A DNA stretch of 64,000 bases, taken from NCBI RefSeq assembly GCF_003112695.1, contig NZ_BFBP01000002.1:299691-363690 (forward strand), in the 5' to 3' direction. The DNA comes from Azospira sp. I13. GTDB taxonomy: Bacteria; Pseudomonadota; Gammaproteobacteria; Burkholderiales; Rhodocyclaceae. Shown here piece by piece: positions 28,503-37,511 of this stretch. The notes beneath the pieces were generated by a model that saw only the letters and a program-made list of their open reading frames with translations, ran no database searches and had not been told where the DNA came from. The translations under genes and the position numbers were made by a program. The stretch's first letter is position 1; each line of letters begins with the position of its first letter.

Positions 28503-30032
28503 ATGAGCGACACGCCGCCGACCTCTGCCGACAGCTCCACCTCGCCCATTGGCGTCAGCGCCATCATCGAGTGGCTGGCCCTGCCCGCCTCCGAAGACCT
28601 GCAGCAGGAATTGAACACCCTGAAGGGCCATCTGCTGGCCCTGGAGGATCTGGCCGCCAGCGGCCAGCAACGGCACAAGGCCCTGGACCTGATCCACGAG
28701 CGCACCCTGCTGGCGGTGAATGAGCTGGTGCCCCGCCTGAGCGAAGCCGGCCTGCCACTACCGCGCAAGGTGCGGGCGCTGCTCAAGGCGGCCCAGGACC
28801 TGCTCGAACACCTGGCCCGGGATTTCCTGACCAGCGTGGAAGACCAGGTGGAAGAGCACATGGTCAAGGGCCTGCGCCAGCCGCCGGAAATCGCCCTCTG
28901 GCGAGCCCAGCACCTGCTGCAACGCCACCTCTTCATCAGCGCCCTGGTAGCCGCCCCGGCGGCGGTCGGCATCTGGGAGATGACCCACCGCACCTTCGGC
29001 ATGGCCCGGCAGCGCGGGGTGGAGGAATTCCGCCCCCAGCCCGAGCCCTGCAACAGCATTGTTCTGGAATACGCCGCCGCCCTGCTCCTGGCCTGCGCCC
29101 AGCCGGCCTCCTTCGCCGCCCGGGAACTGCAGTTCATTGCCGACATCGCCGCCCGGCACGGCCGCCGCCTGGAATTCCTCAGCGCCACCGACGAGCGTCA
29201 CCACGGCCTGTTCTGGATCGACCCGACCCGGGACACGCCGGCCATCGCCCTGGCCCGCCGCCTGCCCCCGCCAGAAACCCCCGTGCTGTGGTTCTCCTGC
29301 GACGGCCTGGCCTATTTTCTCGAACGCCGCCTGCAATCCCTGGACAGCGCCAAGGGCACGCCTGAGACCCTGGACCTGCCAGAGTTCGCCGGCACCCTGG
29401 CCGGACGCAGCGTTTTGCGGCGTATCGTGCGCTTCTGGGGCAACCCGGCCCGCCGCCGTTTCCCCCGCCGGCGCCAGAGCTACCGGGTCAATCTCCATGC
29501 CGGCCTGGAGCCCCTGACCCAGCTGCTGCGCGGCCACCTGCTGGAGGAGGACGACGGCTCCTCCTGGATGATCACCAACGAAAGCCCGGATGGTTACGCC
29601 CTAATGCACCTCTCGGGCGCTGCGGACCGGCTGGAAGTGGGTGACATCGTCGCCCTCAAGCCGGAAAGCCACCCGCCCGGCCGCAAGCACTGGCAGACCT
29701 GCATCGTCCGCTGGGCCCTCTCGGAAAATCCTGAACACCTGGAAATCGGCCTGCAAATCCTGGCCCCCCAGGCCCTGCCGGCCACCCTGGCCCTGCCGGG
29801 GGAAAATGCCAGCGCCCACCCCCACGTGGCCATCCTGCCGGCCATTCCGGGCCTGCGCCCCCACGATTCCCTGGTCATCCCGGCCGGCCTCCTGGCCGGT
29901 CACGAAGGGCACCTGGTACTCCTGGTGGAGCGGGACAACCTGGAAATCCGCGAAGTCCGCACCACCGCCCTGGAAGAGCAGACCGGCCGGGTGGAAATCT
30001 TCGCCACCGAGCCGGAAAACAACCCCGGCTAA
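28503..30032 (+). CDS. Large PilZ-like protein of unknown function
   Basis: 509 residues, no signal peptide and no clear membrane helix. The N-terminal two thirds (about 15-300) are helical and unrecognised. The C-terminal third (about 315-420) resembles a PilZ domain: a cluster of arginines (RRRFPRRRQSYRV, giving RxxxR spacings) followed by NESPDGYAL, a variant of the [D/N]xSxxG c-di-GMP-binding motif. The last 80 residues form a further beta-rich part. c-di-GMP binding is inference from these motifs. Its partners are not evident. Its stop overlaps that of the convergent yihY gene by three bases. Confidence 0.72.
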   Translation: MSDTPPTSADSSTSPIGVSAIIEWLALPASEDLQQELNTLKGHLLALEDLAASGQQRHKALDLIHERTLLAVNELVPRLSEAGLPLPRKVRALLKAAQDLLEHLARDFLTSVEDQVEEHMVKGLRQPPEIALWRAQHLLQRHLFISALVAAPAAVGIWEMTHRTFGMARQRGVEEFRPQPEPCNSIVLEYAAALLLACAQPASFAARELQFIADIAARHGRRLEFLSATDERHHGLFWIDPTRDTPAIALARRLPPPETPVLWFSCDGLAYFLERRLQSLDSAKGTPETLDLPEFAGTLAGRSVLRRIVRFWGNPARRRFPRRRQSYRVNLHAGLEPLTQLLRGHLLEEDDGSSWMITNESPDGYALMHLSGAADRLEVGDIVALKPESHPPGRKHWQTCIVRWALSENPEHLEIGLQILAPQALPATLALPGENASAHPHVAILPAIPGLRPHDSLVIPAGLLAGHEGHLVLLVERDNLEIREVRTTALEEQTGRVEIFATEPENNPG

Positions 30033-30871
30033 GCGCCCTGGGCGGGGTTGCGGCGGTGCAGGGTGGCCGCCAGCAGCCCGCCGATCAGCACCACCAGCCA
30101 GGACAGGTACAGCCACATGAGGAAGATCGGCACGGCGGCAAAGGCGCCGTAGATCAGGGTATAGGACGGCACCTTGGCCAGGTAGAACTCAAAGCCGCGC
30201 TGCATCACGGTAATGGCCAGGGCGGCGAAGGCCCCGCCCCACAGGGCATGACCCAGGCGCACCCGGACATTGGGCACCGCGTAGTAGAGGAAGGCGAAGA
30301 ACCCCCCCAGCAGTACGGCTGACAGGATCTTCAACAGGACATTGCGCACCCACTGGGATTCGTTGAACAGCCCCAGGGAGGCAGTCACCACGTAGGACGT
30401 GACGCCAAACACCGCCCCCAGCACCAAGGGGCCCAGCAGGGCGATGACCAGATAGAGCCGCAGGCGGTGGCCCGGGGAACGGGAGACGTCCACCTGCCAG
30501 ACGTGATTGAAAGTGCGCTCGATGGTCAGCATCAGCACCAGGGCCGTACCGGCCAGCACCATGATGCCGATCCAGGTCAGCCGATCCACCTTGTGGGAGA
30601 ACATCAGGGTGTATTTGGCGATCACCACCCCCGCCTTGTCCGGCAGCAGGTTGCTGACGAGGAAGGTATTCACCTGGTCGAGGATGAGGGGAAAGAAAGG
30701 CAGGTCGGACAACACGCCGACGATCAGCCCCACCAGCGGCACCAGGGAAAGCAGGGTGGTGTAGGCGAGGCTGGCGGCGATCTGGGGAAAGCGTTCCTCC
30801 CGGAAGCGCCCCACCATTTCGCTGATCAGGGTGCCCCGGGAATGGTTACGTCGTCTGGCCATAGGCTCCAT
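30029..30871 (-). CDS. YihY/BrkB family membrane protein
   Basis: 280 residues from the ATG at 30871, with six predicted membrane helices. Family features: RFPQIAASLAYTTLLSLVPL near residue 30, then FNHVWQV and the C-terminal WLYLSWLVVLIGGLLAA. Once called ribonuclease BN by mistake. The role is unknown, and transport or lipid handling has been proposed. Starts at 30862 or a TTG at 30880 are also possible. Confidence 0.9.
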   Translation of the reverse strand: MEPMARRRNHSRGTLISEMVGRFREERFPQIAASLAYTTLLSLVPLVGLIVGVLSDLPFFPLILDQVNTFLVSNLLPDKAGVVIAKYTLMFSHKVDRLTWIGIMVLAGTALVLMLTIERTFNHVWQVDVSRSPGHRLRLYLVIALLGPLVLGAVFGVTSYVVTASLGLFNESQWVRNVLLKILSAVLLGGFFAFLYYAVPNVRVRLGHALWGGAFAALAITVMQRGFEFYLAKVPSYTLIYGAFAAVPIFLMWLYLSWLVVLIGGLLAATLHRRNPAQGA

Positions 30872-30955
30872 GGCTGGCAAAGAATGGAAGGGCCGGGCAG
30901 GCAGCCCGGCAGATGATCGCCGCTATAATAGCCGACCCTGTATGAAAGCCCTGCC

Positions 30956-31339
30956 ATGGAAAAACGCCTCGTCCTCGCCGCCAGCACCTGCCTGATCGCC
31001 CTGATCTTCCTCTGCCTGGCCTGGGAACTGTGGCTCGCCCCCCTCAAACCTGGCGGCTCCTGGCTGGCTTTGAAGGCCGTTTTTCTGCTGCCGCCCCTCT
31101 TTGGCATTCTCAGGGGCCGGCGCTACACCTACCAGTGGAGCGCCCTCTTCATCCTCTTCTACCTGGCCGAAGGCAGCGTCCGCGCCACGTCCGACCAGGG
31201 CCTGGCCCAGAGGCTGGCGGTGCTGGAAACCCTCCTCGCCCTGGCCTTCTTCGGCACCGTGGTGGCCTACGCCCGCCTCACCCGCCCCTCCCGCCAGCGG
31301 CAGCTGGCAGAAGCCGAAGGCAGCCCTGAGAAGCAATAG
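30956..31339 (+). CDS. DUF2069 membrane protein
   Basis: 127 residues with three to four hydrophobic helices. Contains the DUF2069 pattern: LALKAVFLLPPLFGILRGRRYTYQW, FYLAEGSVRA and a helix with LETLLALAFF. Inner membrane, function unknown. A TATAAT (30924-30929) lies just upstream. Divergent from yihY. Confidence 0.88.
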   Translation: MEKRLVLAASTCLIALIFLCLAWELWLAPLKPGGSWLALKAVFLLPPLFGILRGRRYTYQWSALFILFYLAEGSVRATSDQGLAQRLAVLETLLALAFFGTVVAYARLTRPSRQRQLAEAEGSPEKQ

Positions 31340-31374
31340 GGACGCCGATCTCCATCGAAGCACCTCGGAGAAGC

Positions 31375-31414
31375 AAGCGGGGCGCGGCATGTCAGACATG
31401 TCCGCGCCCCGCTT
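31375..31414. repeat. Long GC-rich hairpin between DUF2069 and leuA
   Basis: A 13-base arm (31375-31387, AAGCGGGGCGCGG) pairs perfectly with 31402-31414. Inside it CATGT (31388-31392) pairs with ACATG (31396-31400) over a 3-base loop, leaving one bulged T. No T-run follows on either strand. It lies between convergent genes and may act as a transcription barrier. The rest of 31340-31512 holds nothing recognisable. Confidence 0.55.
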
Positions 31415-31512
31415 ACGTTTACAAGGCATAACCACCGTTACGGGCGACGCCCCCTTCAACGCTTAGGCCACCTCCGGCGCGGCAGGCCGCACCGGGATGA
31501 GATCACCGCCCC

Positions 31513-33054
31513 TTAGATATTGCCCTGGGGATTGAGCTTTTCCAGGGAGGAATGGAGCTTGTTGAGGGCGTTGAGATAAGCCTTGGCCGAAGCGATGACG
31601 ATATCCGTATCCGCCCCCTGGCCATTGACGATGCGCCCGCCCTTGGCCAGACGCACGGTGACTTCGCCCTGGGCATCGGTGCCGGTGGTGATGGCGTTGA
31701 CCGAATACAGCAGCAATTCGGCACCGCTACCGGCGATCTGCTCGATGGCCTTGAACGCCGCATCCACCGGGCCACTGCCCTGGGAGGCCGCTTTGCGCTC
31801 GGCACCGCCGACGGCCAGGGTGACGGCGGCGTCGGGGGTTTCCCCGGTTTCGGAGCAGACCTGGGAATACACCAGCTTGTAGTGCTCCTCCTCCGGCGTC
31901 ACGGTCTCGTCGGAGACCAGGGCCTGCAGGTCCTCGTCGAAAATCTCGTGCTTCTTGTCCGCCAGCTCCTTGAAGCGGGCAAAGGCCGCATTCAGGGCCT
32001 CTTCGCTGGCCAGCTCGATACCCAGCTCCGACAGACGGGTCTTGAAGGCGTTGCGGCCGGAGTGCTTGCCCAGCACCAGCTTGTTCTGGGTCCAGCCCAC
32101 GTCTTCGGCCCGCATGATCTCGTAGGTTTCCCGGTGCTTCAGCACGCCATCCTGGTGGATGCCGGATTCGTGGGCAAAGGCGTTGGCGCCGACGATGGCC
32201 TTGTTCGGCTGCACCGGGTAGCCGGTGATCTGGGAGACCAGCTTGGAGGCCGGCACGATCTGGGTCGTGTCGATGCGAGTTTCCACCGGGAAGATGTCGC
32301 CCCGGGTGCGAATGGCCATGACGACCTCTTCCAGGGAGGCATTGCCGGCCCGCTCGCCCAGACCGTTGATGGTGCACTCCACCTGACGCGCCCCTACCTG
32401 CACGGCCGCCAGGGAATTGGCCACGGCCAGGCCCAGGTCGTTGTGGCAATGCACGGACCACACCACCTTGTCGGCGCCGGGCACCCGCTCGATCAGTTGG
32501 CGGATGGTCTCGGCGAACTGGCTGGGCAGGTTATAGCCTACGGTGTCGGGCACGTTGATGGTGGTGGCGCCGGCCTTGATCACTTCTTCGAAGATGCGGC
32601 AGAGGAAATCCAGCTCGGAACGGCCCGCATCCTCGGCGGAGAATTCCACATCGTTGGTGTATTCCCGCGCCCAGCCGATGGCCTTGACGGCCTGGGCCAC
32701 CACCTGGTCCGGGCTCATGCGCAGCTTCTTCTCCATGTGGATCGGGCTGGTGGCAATGAAGGTGTGAATGCGACCCCGGTTGGCCGGTTTGATGGCCTCG
32801 CCGGCACGGCGGATGTCGTTCTCGTTGGCCCGGGCCAGGGAACAGACGGTGGAATCCTTGATGGCCTCGGCAATGCTGTGGATGGCGTCGAAATCGCCGG
32901 GAGAGGCCGCCGCGAAGCCGGCCTCGATCACATCCACCCGCATCCGCTCCAGCTGGCGGGCCACCCGCAGCTTCTCTTCCTTGGTCATGGAAGCGCCGGG
33001 GCTCTGCTCGCCGTCGCGCAGGGTGGTATCAAAAATGATCAGCTGCTGTTTCAT
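31513..33054 (-). CDS. leuA: 2-isopropylmalate synthase
   Basis: First committed step of leucine synthesis: acetyl-CoA plus 2-oxoisovalerate. 513 residues. Starts with the [15 protein letters not shown] signature, has the metal-binding [14 protein letters not shown], and ends in the LeuA allosteric domain (about 390-510) for leucine feedback. A TAGAAT -10 lies about 50 bases upstream. In many betaproteobacteria this gene directly follows pssA. Here the czc module lies between them. Confidence 0.97.
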   Translation of the reverse strand: MKQQLIIFDTTLRDGEQSPGASMTKEEKLRVARQLERMRVDVIEAGFAAASPGDFDAIHSIAEAIKDSTVCSLARANENDIRRAGEAIKPANRGRIHTFIATSPIHMEKKLRMSPDQVVAQAVKAIGWAREYTNDVEFSAEDAGRSELDFLCRIFEEVIKAGATTINVPDTVGYNLPSQFAETIRQLIERVPGADKVVWSVHCHNDLGLAVANSLAAVQVGARQVECTINGLGERAGNASLEEVVMAIRTRGDIFPVETRIDTTQIVPASKLVSQITGYPVQPNKAIVGANAFAHESGIHQDGVLKHRETYEIMRAEDVGWTQNKLVLGKHSGRNAFKTRLSELGIELASEEALNAAFARFKELADKKHEIFDEDLQALVSDETVTPEEEHYKLVYSQVCSETGETPDAAVTLAVGGAERKAASQGSGPVDAAFKAIEQIAGSGAELLLYSVNAITTGTDAQGEVTVRLAKGGRIVNGQGADTDIVIASAKAYLNALNKLHSSLEKLNPQGNI

Positions 33055-33105
33055 GGTCTCTCTCCGGAATCTGCCGCCACGGGAATGATTTGCGCAGGGG
33101 AAGGA

Positions 33106-33111
33106 ATTCTA
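33106..33111 (-). promoter_or_regulatory. Putative leuA -10 box
   Basis: TAGAAT on the minus strand, about 50 bases before the leuA ATG. The -35 is poor. It supports leuA having its own promoter now that it is cut off from ilv-psd-pssA. Confidence 0.35.
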
Positions 33112-33146
33112 GCGCACCGGGCGGGGGAAACGGCATGGCCGGCACG

Positions 33147-33191
33147 CAAGAAAGAACGCCCTGCCCCACCGGGTTCGGCGGAGCAGGGCGT
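33147..33191 (-). terminator. Terminator of the czcCBA operon
   Basis: On the minus strand, ACGCCCTGC (plus 33183-33191) pairs with GCAGGGCGT (33156-33164), with further imperfect pairing inside the loop, followed by a TTCTTTCTT run. It lies 40 bases after the czcA stop. Confidence 0.75.
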
Positions 33192-33231
33192 CCCGATGGC
33201 TTCCCTGGGGCTTGGCGGTGCCTGCCAGTCG

Positions 33232-36200
33232 TCAGTTCTCCTGGGTCTTGCAGAGGGCGGGGAAGAGGAGCGGCAGGAGGATCAGGGTGAAGATGGTGGC
33301 GGAGACGATGCCGCCGACGATGACCACGGCAAAGGGGCGCTGGGTCTCGGAGCCAATGCTGTGGGAAAGGGCCGCCGGCAGGAGGCCCAGGCCGGCCATC
33401 AGGGCGGTCATGAGGATCGGGCGCAGGCGGCCGACGGCGCCTTCCCGCACCGATTCGGCAACGCTCTGGCCATTGCGCACGCCTTCGAGGAACTGCTCCA
33501 CCATGATCACCCCGTTCTGCACGGAGATGCCGGCCACCGCAATGAAGCCGACGGCGGCAGAGACCGACATGTGCAGCCCGGCGGCGGCCAGGCCGAGGAT
33601 GCCGCCGACCCAGGTGAAGGGCACCATGCCCAGCACCAGCAAGGCGAAGCGCATGGAACGGAAGGCCCAGAAGAGCAGCACGAAAATACCCAGCACCGAG
33701 AGGGGCACGATCACTGCCAGGCGCTTGGTGGCCCGCTGCTGGTTCTCGAACTGGCCGCCCCAGGTCATGCTGTAGCCGCCGGGCAGGTGGACCTTCTCCT
33801 TGACCTTGGCCATGGCTTCCTTGACGAAGCTGCCCTGGTCCCGGCCCAGCAGGTTGGCCTTCACCGCCACATAGCGGCCGCCGGCCTCCCGGGCGATGCG
33901 GGCCGGCCCCTGGCGCACTTCCACATTGGCGATGGCGGCCAGGGGAATGGTGCCGGGGTCGGCCAGGGCCGGGTGGTCGCTCTGGGGCAGGGCGATGGGC
34001 AGTTCGCCCACGTCATCCACCGCGTCCCGATATTCCTTCTCCAGGCGCACCACGATATCGAAACGCCGGTCGCCGTCGTAGAAAACGGAGGCGGCGCTGC
34101 CGGCCAGGGCGGTCTGCACGGTGGCATTCACATCCTGGGCGCTCACGCCGTAGCGGGCCATGCGTTCCCGATCCAGGGTGATGTCCAGCTCGGTCTGGCC
34201 GCTGACCTTGATGGCGGCCACGTCGGCGGCGCCGTGGATGGCGCTGAGCACCCCCACCACCTGTTCCGCCTTGTCTTCCAGGATATCCAGGTCGGGGCCG
34301 AAGATTTTCACGGCGATTTCACCCTTCACGCCGGAAATGGATTCCTGCACGTTGTCCTCGATGACCTGGGAGAAGTTGGTGGGCACGCCGGGAATGCTGC
34401 GAATCTTCTGGCTCATGTCGGCAATCAGGGCCTCCTTGCTGGAGAAGCGCCAATCACCATGGGGCTTGAGATCGGCCAGGATTTCCATGTTGTTGGGCCC
34501 CTTCGGGTCCGTGCCGTCATCGGGCCGGCCGACGTGGGCGATGACCTTGCTCACTTCCGGATAGGACATGAGGATGCGCCGCACCTCCTGCTCGATCTCC
34601 TTGGTCTTGCCCAAGTTGGTGGCGGGCGGCAGGGTGATGGTCAGCCAGATGTTGCCTTCGTCCAGTTTGGGCAGAAATTCGCTGCCGAGCTGGGGCACCA
34701 GGGCCAGGGAGAGTACCAGGGCCGCAGCGGAGCCAGCGACGATCTGGCGCCGCCGGCCGTCAGCCCACTGCATCAGGTCCCGGTAACGCTCCTGCAGGCG
34801 GTGCATCCAGTCCAGATGCTTTTCCGCCAGGTTGTGCTTCTTCAGGTAGAAGGAAGTCAGGGCCGGTGTCAGGGTCAGGGTCAGGAGAATGGCGCCGAAG
34901 ATGGCGAAGGAGAGGGTGTAGGCCATGGGGGAAAAGATTTTTCCCTCCACCCGCTCGAAGGTGAAGATGGGCAGGAAGGCCAGGATGATGATGGCCTTGG
35001 AGAAAATGATCGGGTGCCCCATCTCGATGGCAGTGTGCTTGAGGGTCAACATGCGCCACTGCAGGGTGCCGTGCATGGGGTTGTTGTCCTGGCTGGCCAC
35101 GGCCAGCCGCACCATGAGGGCCTCCACCAGCACCACGGCGCCGTCGATGATGATGCCGAAGTCCACGGCGCCCAGGGAGATGAGATTGGCCGCCACCCCC
35201 TTGGTATGCATCATGACGAAGGCGGTGAGCAGGGAGAGGGGAATGACCACCGCCACCACGGCGGCAGCAAACCAGGAGCGCAGGAAGAGGATGAGGATGC
35301 CCACCACCAGGAAGGCGCCCACCAGCAGGTTCTCGCTGACCGTATGGACGGTGTGTTTGACCAGCTCCACCCGGTCGTAGATGGGCACCAGCTTGACCCC
35401 CGGCGGCAGCTTGGCGGCCAGGCGCTCCACTTCTTCCTTGAGGGCGGCGGAAACCTTGATGGCGTTCTGCCCCTTGCTCATCTGTACGATGCCCTGGACC
35501 ACGTCGTCCCGCTCGTTGAAGGAGACGATGCCGGAACGGGTACGGGGGCCGATTTCCACCCGGGCCACGTCCTGCACCAGGATGGGCTTGCCGTCCCGCA
35601 CCGCCACGGTGACCCGGGCGATGTCTTCCACCTTGCCGAGCAGGCCGATGGAGCGCACCACCAGGGCCTCGTCGCCGCGCCGCAAGGCGCCGCCGCCGGC
35701 ATTGGCGTTATTGCTGGCCAGGGCCTGGGTGAGCTGGTCGATGCTGATCTTGTACTTGCGCAGGCGGGCCGGATCGACCCGCACCTGGTATTCCTTCACC
35801 GCACCGCCGAAGCTGACCACGTCGGCCACCCCGGTGACCCGGCGCAGGGCGGGCCGCACCACCCAGTCCTGCAGCGCCCGCACTTCGTGCATGGGCATGT
35901 CGGCAGGGGCTTCGAAGACGTAGCGGTAGATTTCCCCCACCGCCGTGGTGAGGGGCGCCAGCCCGGGCTGGGCGCCGGGAGGCAAAACGACGTTCTGCAG
36001 CTTCTCCGTCACCTGCTGGCGGGCGAAGTAGTCGTCAGTATTGTCGGCAAAGGTCAGGGTGACGATGGAGAGGCCGGTGATGGAGACGGAGCGCAGCTGG
36101 GTCATGCGCGGCACCCCGTTCATTTCCCGCTCGATGGGCAGGGAAATGCTGCGTTCCACCTCCTCCGGCGCCAGGCCCGGGGCCTGGGTGACGATATTCA

Positions 36201-36339
36201 CCTGCACGTCCTGCACGTCGGGGAAGGCCTCGATGGGCAGGTTCATCACCGCGTAGCCGCCGGCGGCCAGCAGCACCAGCACGCCGACAATGACGAAGAG
36301 GCGCTGGGCCAGGGCAAAGGTAACCAGGCGTTCCAGCAT
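33232..36339 (-). CDS. czcA: CzcA-type heavy-metal RND efflux pump
   Basis: Inner-membrane pump of a three-part proton-driven exporter. 1035 residues, twelve membrane helices expected. The helix-4 motif is Asp393-Phe-Gly, Asp399 and Glu406, the same spacing as the Asp/Asp/Glu triad of CzcA from Cupriavidus. This DFGxxxDGAVVxVE pattern marks the divalent cation (Zn/Co/Cd/Ni) class rather than the Cu/Ag class. Follows czcB with a four-base gap. The start MLERLVTFALAQRL is typical. Confidence 0.93.
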   Translation of the reverse strand: MLERLVTFALAQRLFVIVGVLVLLAAGGYAVMNLPIEAFPDVQDVQVNIVTQAPGLAPEEVERSISLPIEREMNGVPRMTQLRSVSITGLSIVTLTFADNTDDYFARQQVTEKLQNVVLPPGAQPGLAPLTTAVGEIYRYVFEAPADMPMHEVRALQDWVVRPALRRVTGVADVVSFGGAVKEYQVRVDPARLRKYKISIDQLTQALASNNANAGGGALRRGDEALVVRSIGLLGKVEDIARVTVAVRDGKPILVQDVARVEIGPRTRSGIVSFNERDDVVQGIVQMSKGQNAIKVSAALKEEVERLAAKLPPGVKLVPIYDRVELVKHTVHTVSENLLVGAFLVVGILILFLRSWFAAAVVAVVIPLSLLTAFVMMHTKGVAANLISLGAVDFGIIIDGAVVLVEALMVRLAVASQDNNPMHGTLQWRMLTLKHTAIEMGHPIIFSKAIIILAFLPIFTFERVEGKIFSPMAYTLSFAIFGAILLTLTLTPALTSFYLKKHNLAEKHLDWMHRLQERYRDLMQWADGRRRQIVAGSAAALVLSLALVPQLGSEFLPKLDEGNIWLTITLPPATNLGKTKEIEQEVRRILMSYPEVSKVIAHVGRPDDGTDPKGPNNMEILADLKPHGDWRFSSKEALIADMSQKIRSIPGVPTNFSQVIEDNVQESISGVKGEIAVKIFGPDLDILEDKAEQVVGVLSAIHGAADVAAIKVSGQTELDITLDRERMARYGVSAQDVNATVQTALAGSAASVFYDGDRRFDIVVRLEKEYRDAVDDVGELPIALPQSDHPALADPGTIPLAAIANVEVRQGPARIAREAGGRYVAVKANLLGRDQGSFVKEAMAKVKEKVHLPGGYSMTWGGQFENQQRATKRLAVIVPLSVLGIFVLLFWAFRSMRFALLVLGMVPFTWVGGILGLAAAGLHMSVSAAVGFIAVAGISVQNGVIMVEQFLEGVRNGQSVAESVREGAVGRLRPILMTALMAGLGLLPAALSHSIGSETQRPFAVVIVGGIVSATIFTLILLPLLFPALCKTQEN

Positions 36340-36343
36340 GGGC

Positions 36344-37492
36344 TCAGTTCCCGGCCAGTTCGGCGTTGAGCAGCAGGGCGCCGGCGGTGACCACCCGCTC
36401 CCCGGCCTTCAGGCCCGTCTCGATGAAGCTGCTGTCGTGGCCACGGAAGGCCAGGGTGACCTCCCGCCGGGCCACCACGCCGGGCTCACTCTCAACGAAG
36501 AGGTAGGTGTGCAGGCCCTCGGTCACCAAGGCGGTGTTGGGCACCCGGGGCAGACGGCGGTCGGGATTCTCGGGAATGATGCGGGCGAACATTTCCGGCT
36601 TCAGCAGGCGTTCCGGATTGGCCACGGCGCAACGTACTGGCACCCGGCGGGACTGGGCATCCAGCACGTCGCCAATGGCTTCCACGGTGCCGGGGAAACG
36701 CCGGTCCGGATAGGCGTCCACCCCCACAGAAACCACCTGGCCGACCCGCAACTTGCCCAGGTCCTTCTCCGTCAGTTCGGCGATGACCCAGAGCTGGCGG
36801 GGGTCGCTGACGACGAACAGGGGCTGGTCGGCATCGGGCCGCACTTCGCTGCCGGGAGCGGCCTGACGTTCGGTGACGATGCCGGCCAGGGGCGTGCGCA
36901 GGGCAAAGCCGGCATCACCGGGCAGGGGCGACAGATTGCGCAGGCGAGCCCGGACGCGGGCCACCTCGGCCTCCGCCGCCCGGTAGTCGTTCTGGGCCGC
37001 TTCCAGGTCTTTCTTGGCCACCACCTCCAGTTCATAGAGGGCCTTGCTGCGCTCCAGGGCCGAGCGCTTGGTATCCCGGTCCGACGAGGCCTTGCCGAGG
37101 TCGGCGTAGTCAGGCACATCCAGGGCCAGCAGGGGCTGGCCGGCCTTTACCGTATCACCGGCCTGGGCCAGCACTTTCAATACCCGGCCGGCCACTGGGG
37201 CGAAAATACGGGCAGTGCGGTTGTCGTCATAGGCCACCCGGCCGGTGAGGGGCTCCAGCAGGGGCACCGGCAGTTCCGGCGCAGCTTCGATACGCAGGTA
37301 GGCCAGTTGGGGGGCACCGGCGGGGAAGCTGATGCTCTGATTCGAATTGACGGCGGGGCGCACCGGCTCCTGGGGGCCGGCAGCCGGCACCGGCTGGCGC
37401 AGGAAGAGGGCCAGGGCCAGGCCGAAGCCGAGCACACCGATGGCAATGGCCAGGTTTTTCTTGGGCGGAAGGCGCAGGGTTTTCACAAACAT
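36344..37492 (-). CDS. czcB: RND efflux periplasmic adaptor subunit (CzcB-like)
   Basis: Membrane-fusion protein linking the pump to the outer-membrane channel. 382 residues from the ATG at 37492: an N-terminal membrane anchor (about 12-30), a lipoyl-like domain (GRVLKVLAQAGDTVKAGQPLLALD), a coiled-coil hairpin (about 140-195) and a beta-barrel region ending in TGLKAGERVVTAGALLLNAEL. A GAGGAA lies right against the ATG. A GTG two codons later (37486) has better spacing and may be the true start. Confidence 0.92.
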   Translation of the reverse strand: MFVKTLRLPPKKNLAIAIGVLGFGLALALFLRQPVPAAGPQEPVRPAVNSNQSISFPAGAPQLAYLRIEAAPELPVPLLEPLTGRVAYDDNRTARIFAPVAGRVLKVLAQAGDTVKAGQPLLALDVPDYADLGKASSDRDTKRSALERSKALYELEVVAKKDLEAAQNDYRAAEAEVARVRARLRNLSPLPGDAGFALRTPLAGIVTERQAAPGSEVRPDADQPLFVVSDPRQLWVIAELTEKDLGKLRVGQVVSVGVDAYPDRRFPGTVEAIGDVLDAQSRRVPVRCAVANPERLLKPEMFARIIPENPDRRLPRVPNTALVTEGLHTYLFVESEPGVVARREVTLAFRGHDSSFIETGLKAGERVVTAGALLLNAELAGN

Positions 37493-37511
37493 TTCCTCAG
37501 AATTCCGGGGC

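Noticed and set aside
30942-30956. Alternative ATG reading MKALPWK ahead of the DUF2069 gene.
   Set aside because: Different frame, with no match to the family.
31552-36369. A 1605-codon open frame on the plus strand antisense to leuA and czcA.
   Set aside because: It mirrors two well-supported genes, its product is low-complexity (Gly/His/Asp/Gln-rich), and such frames arise from GC-rich codon bias.
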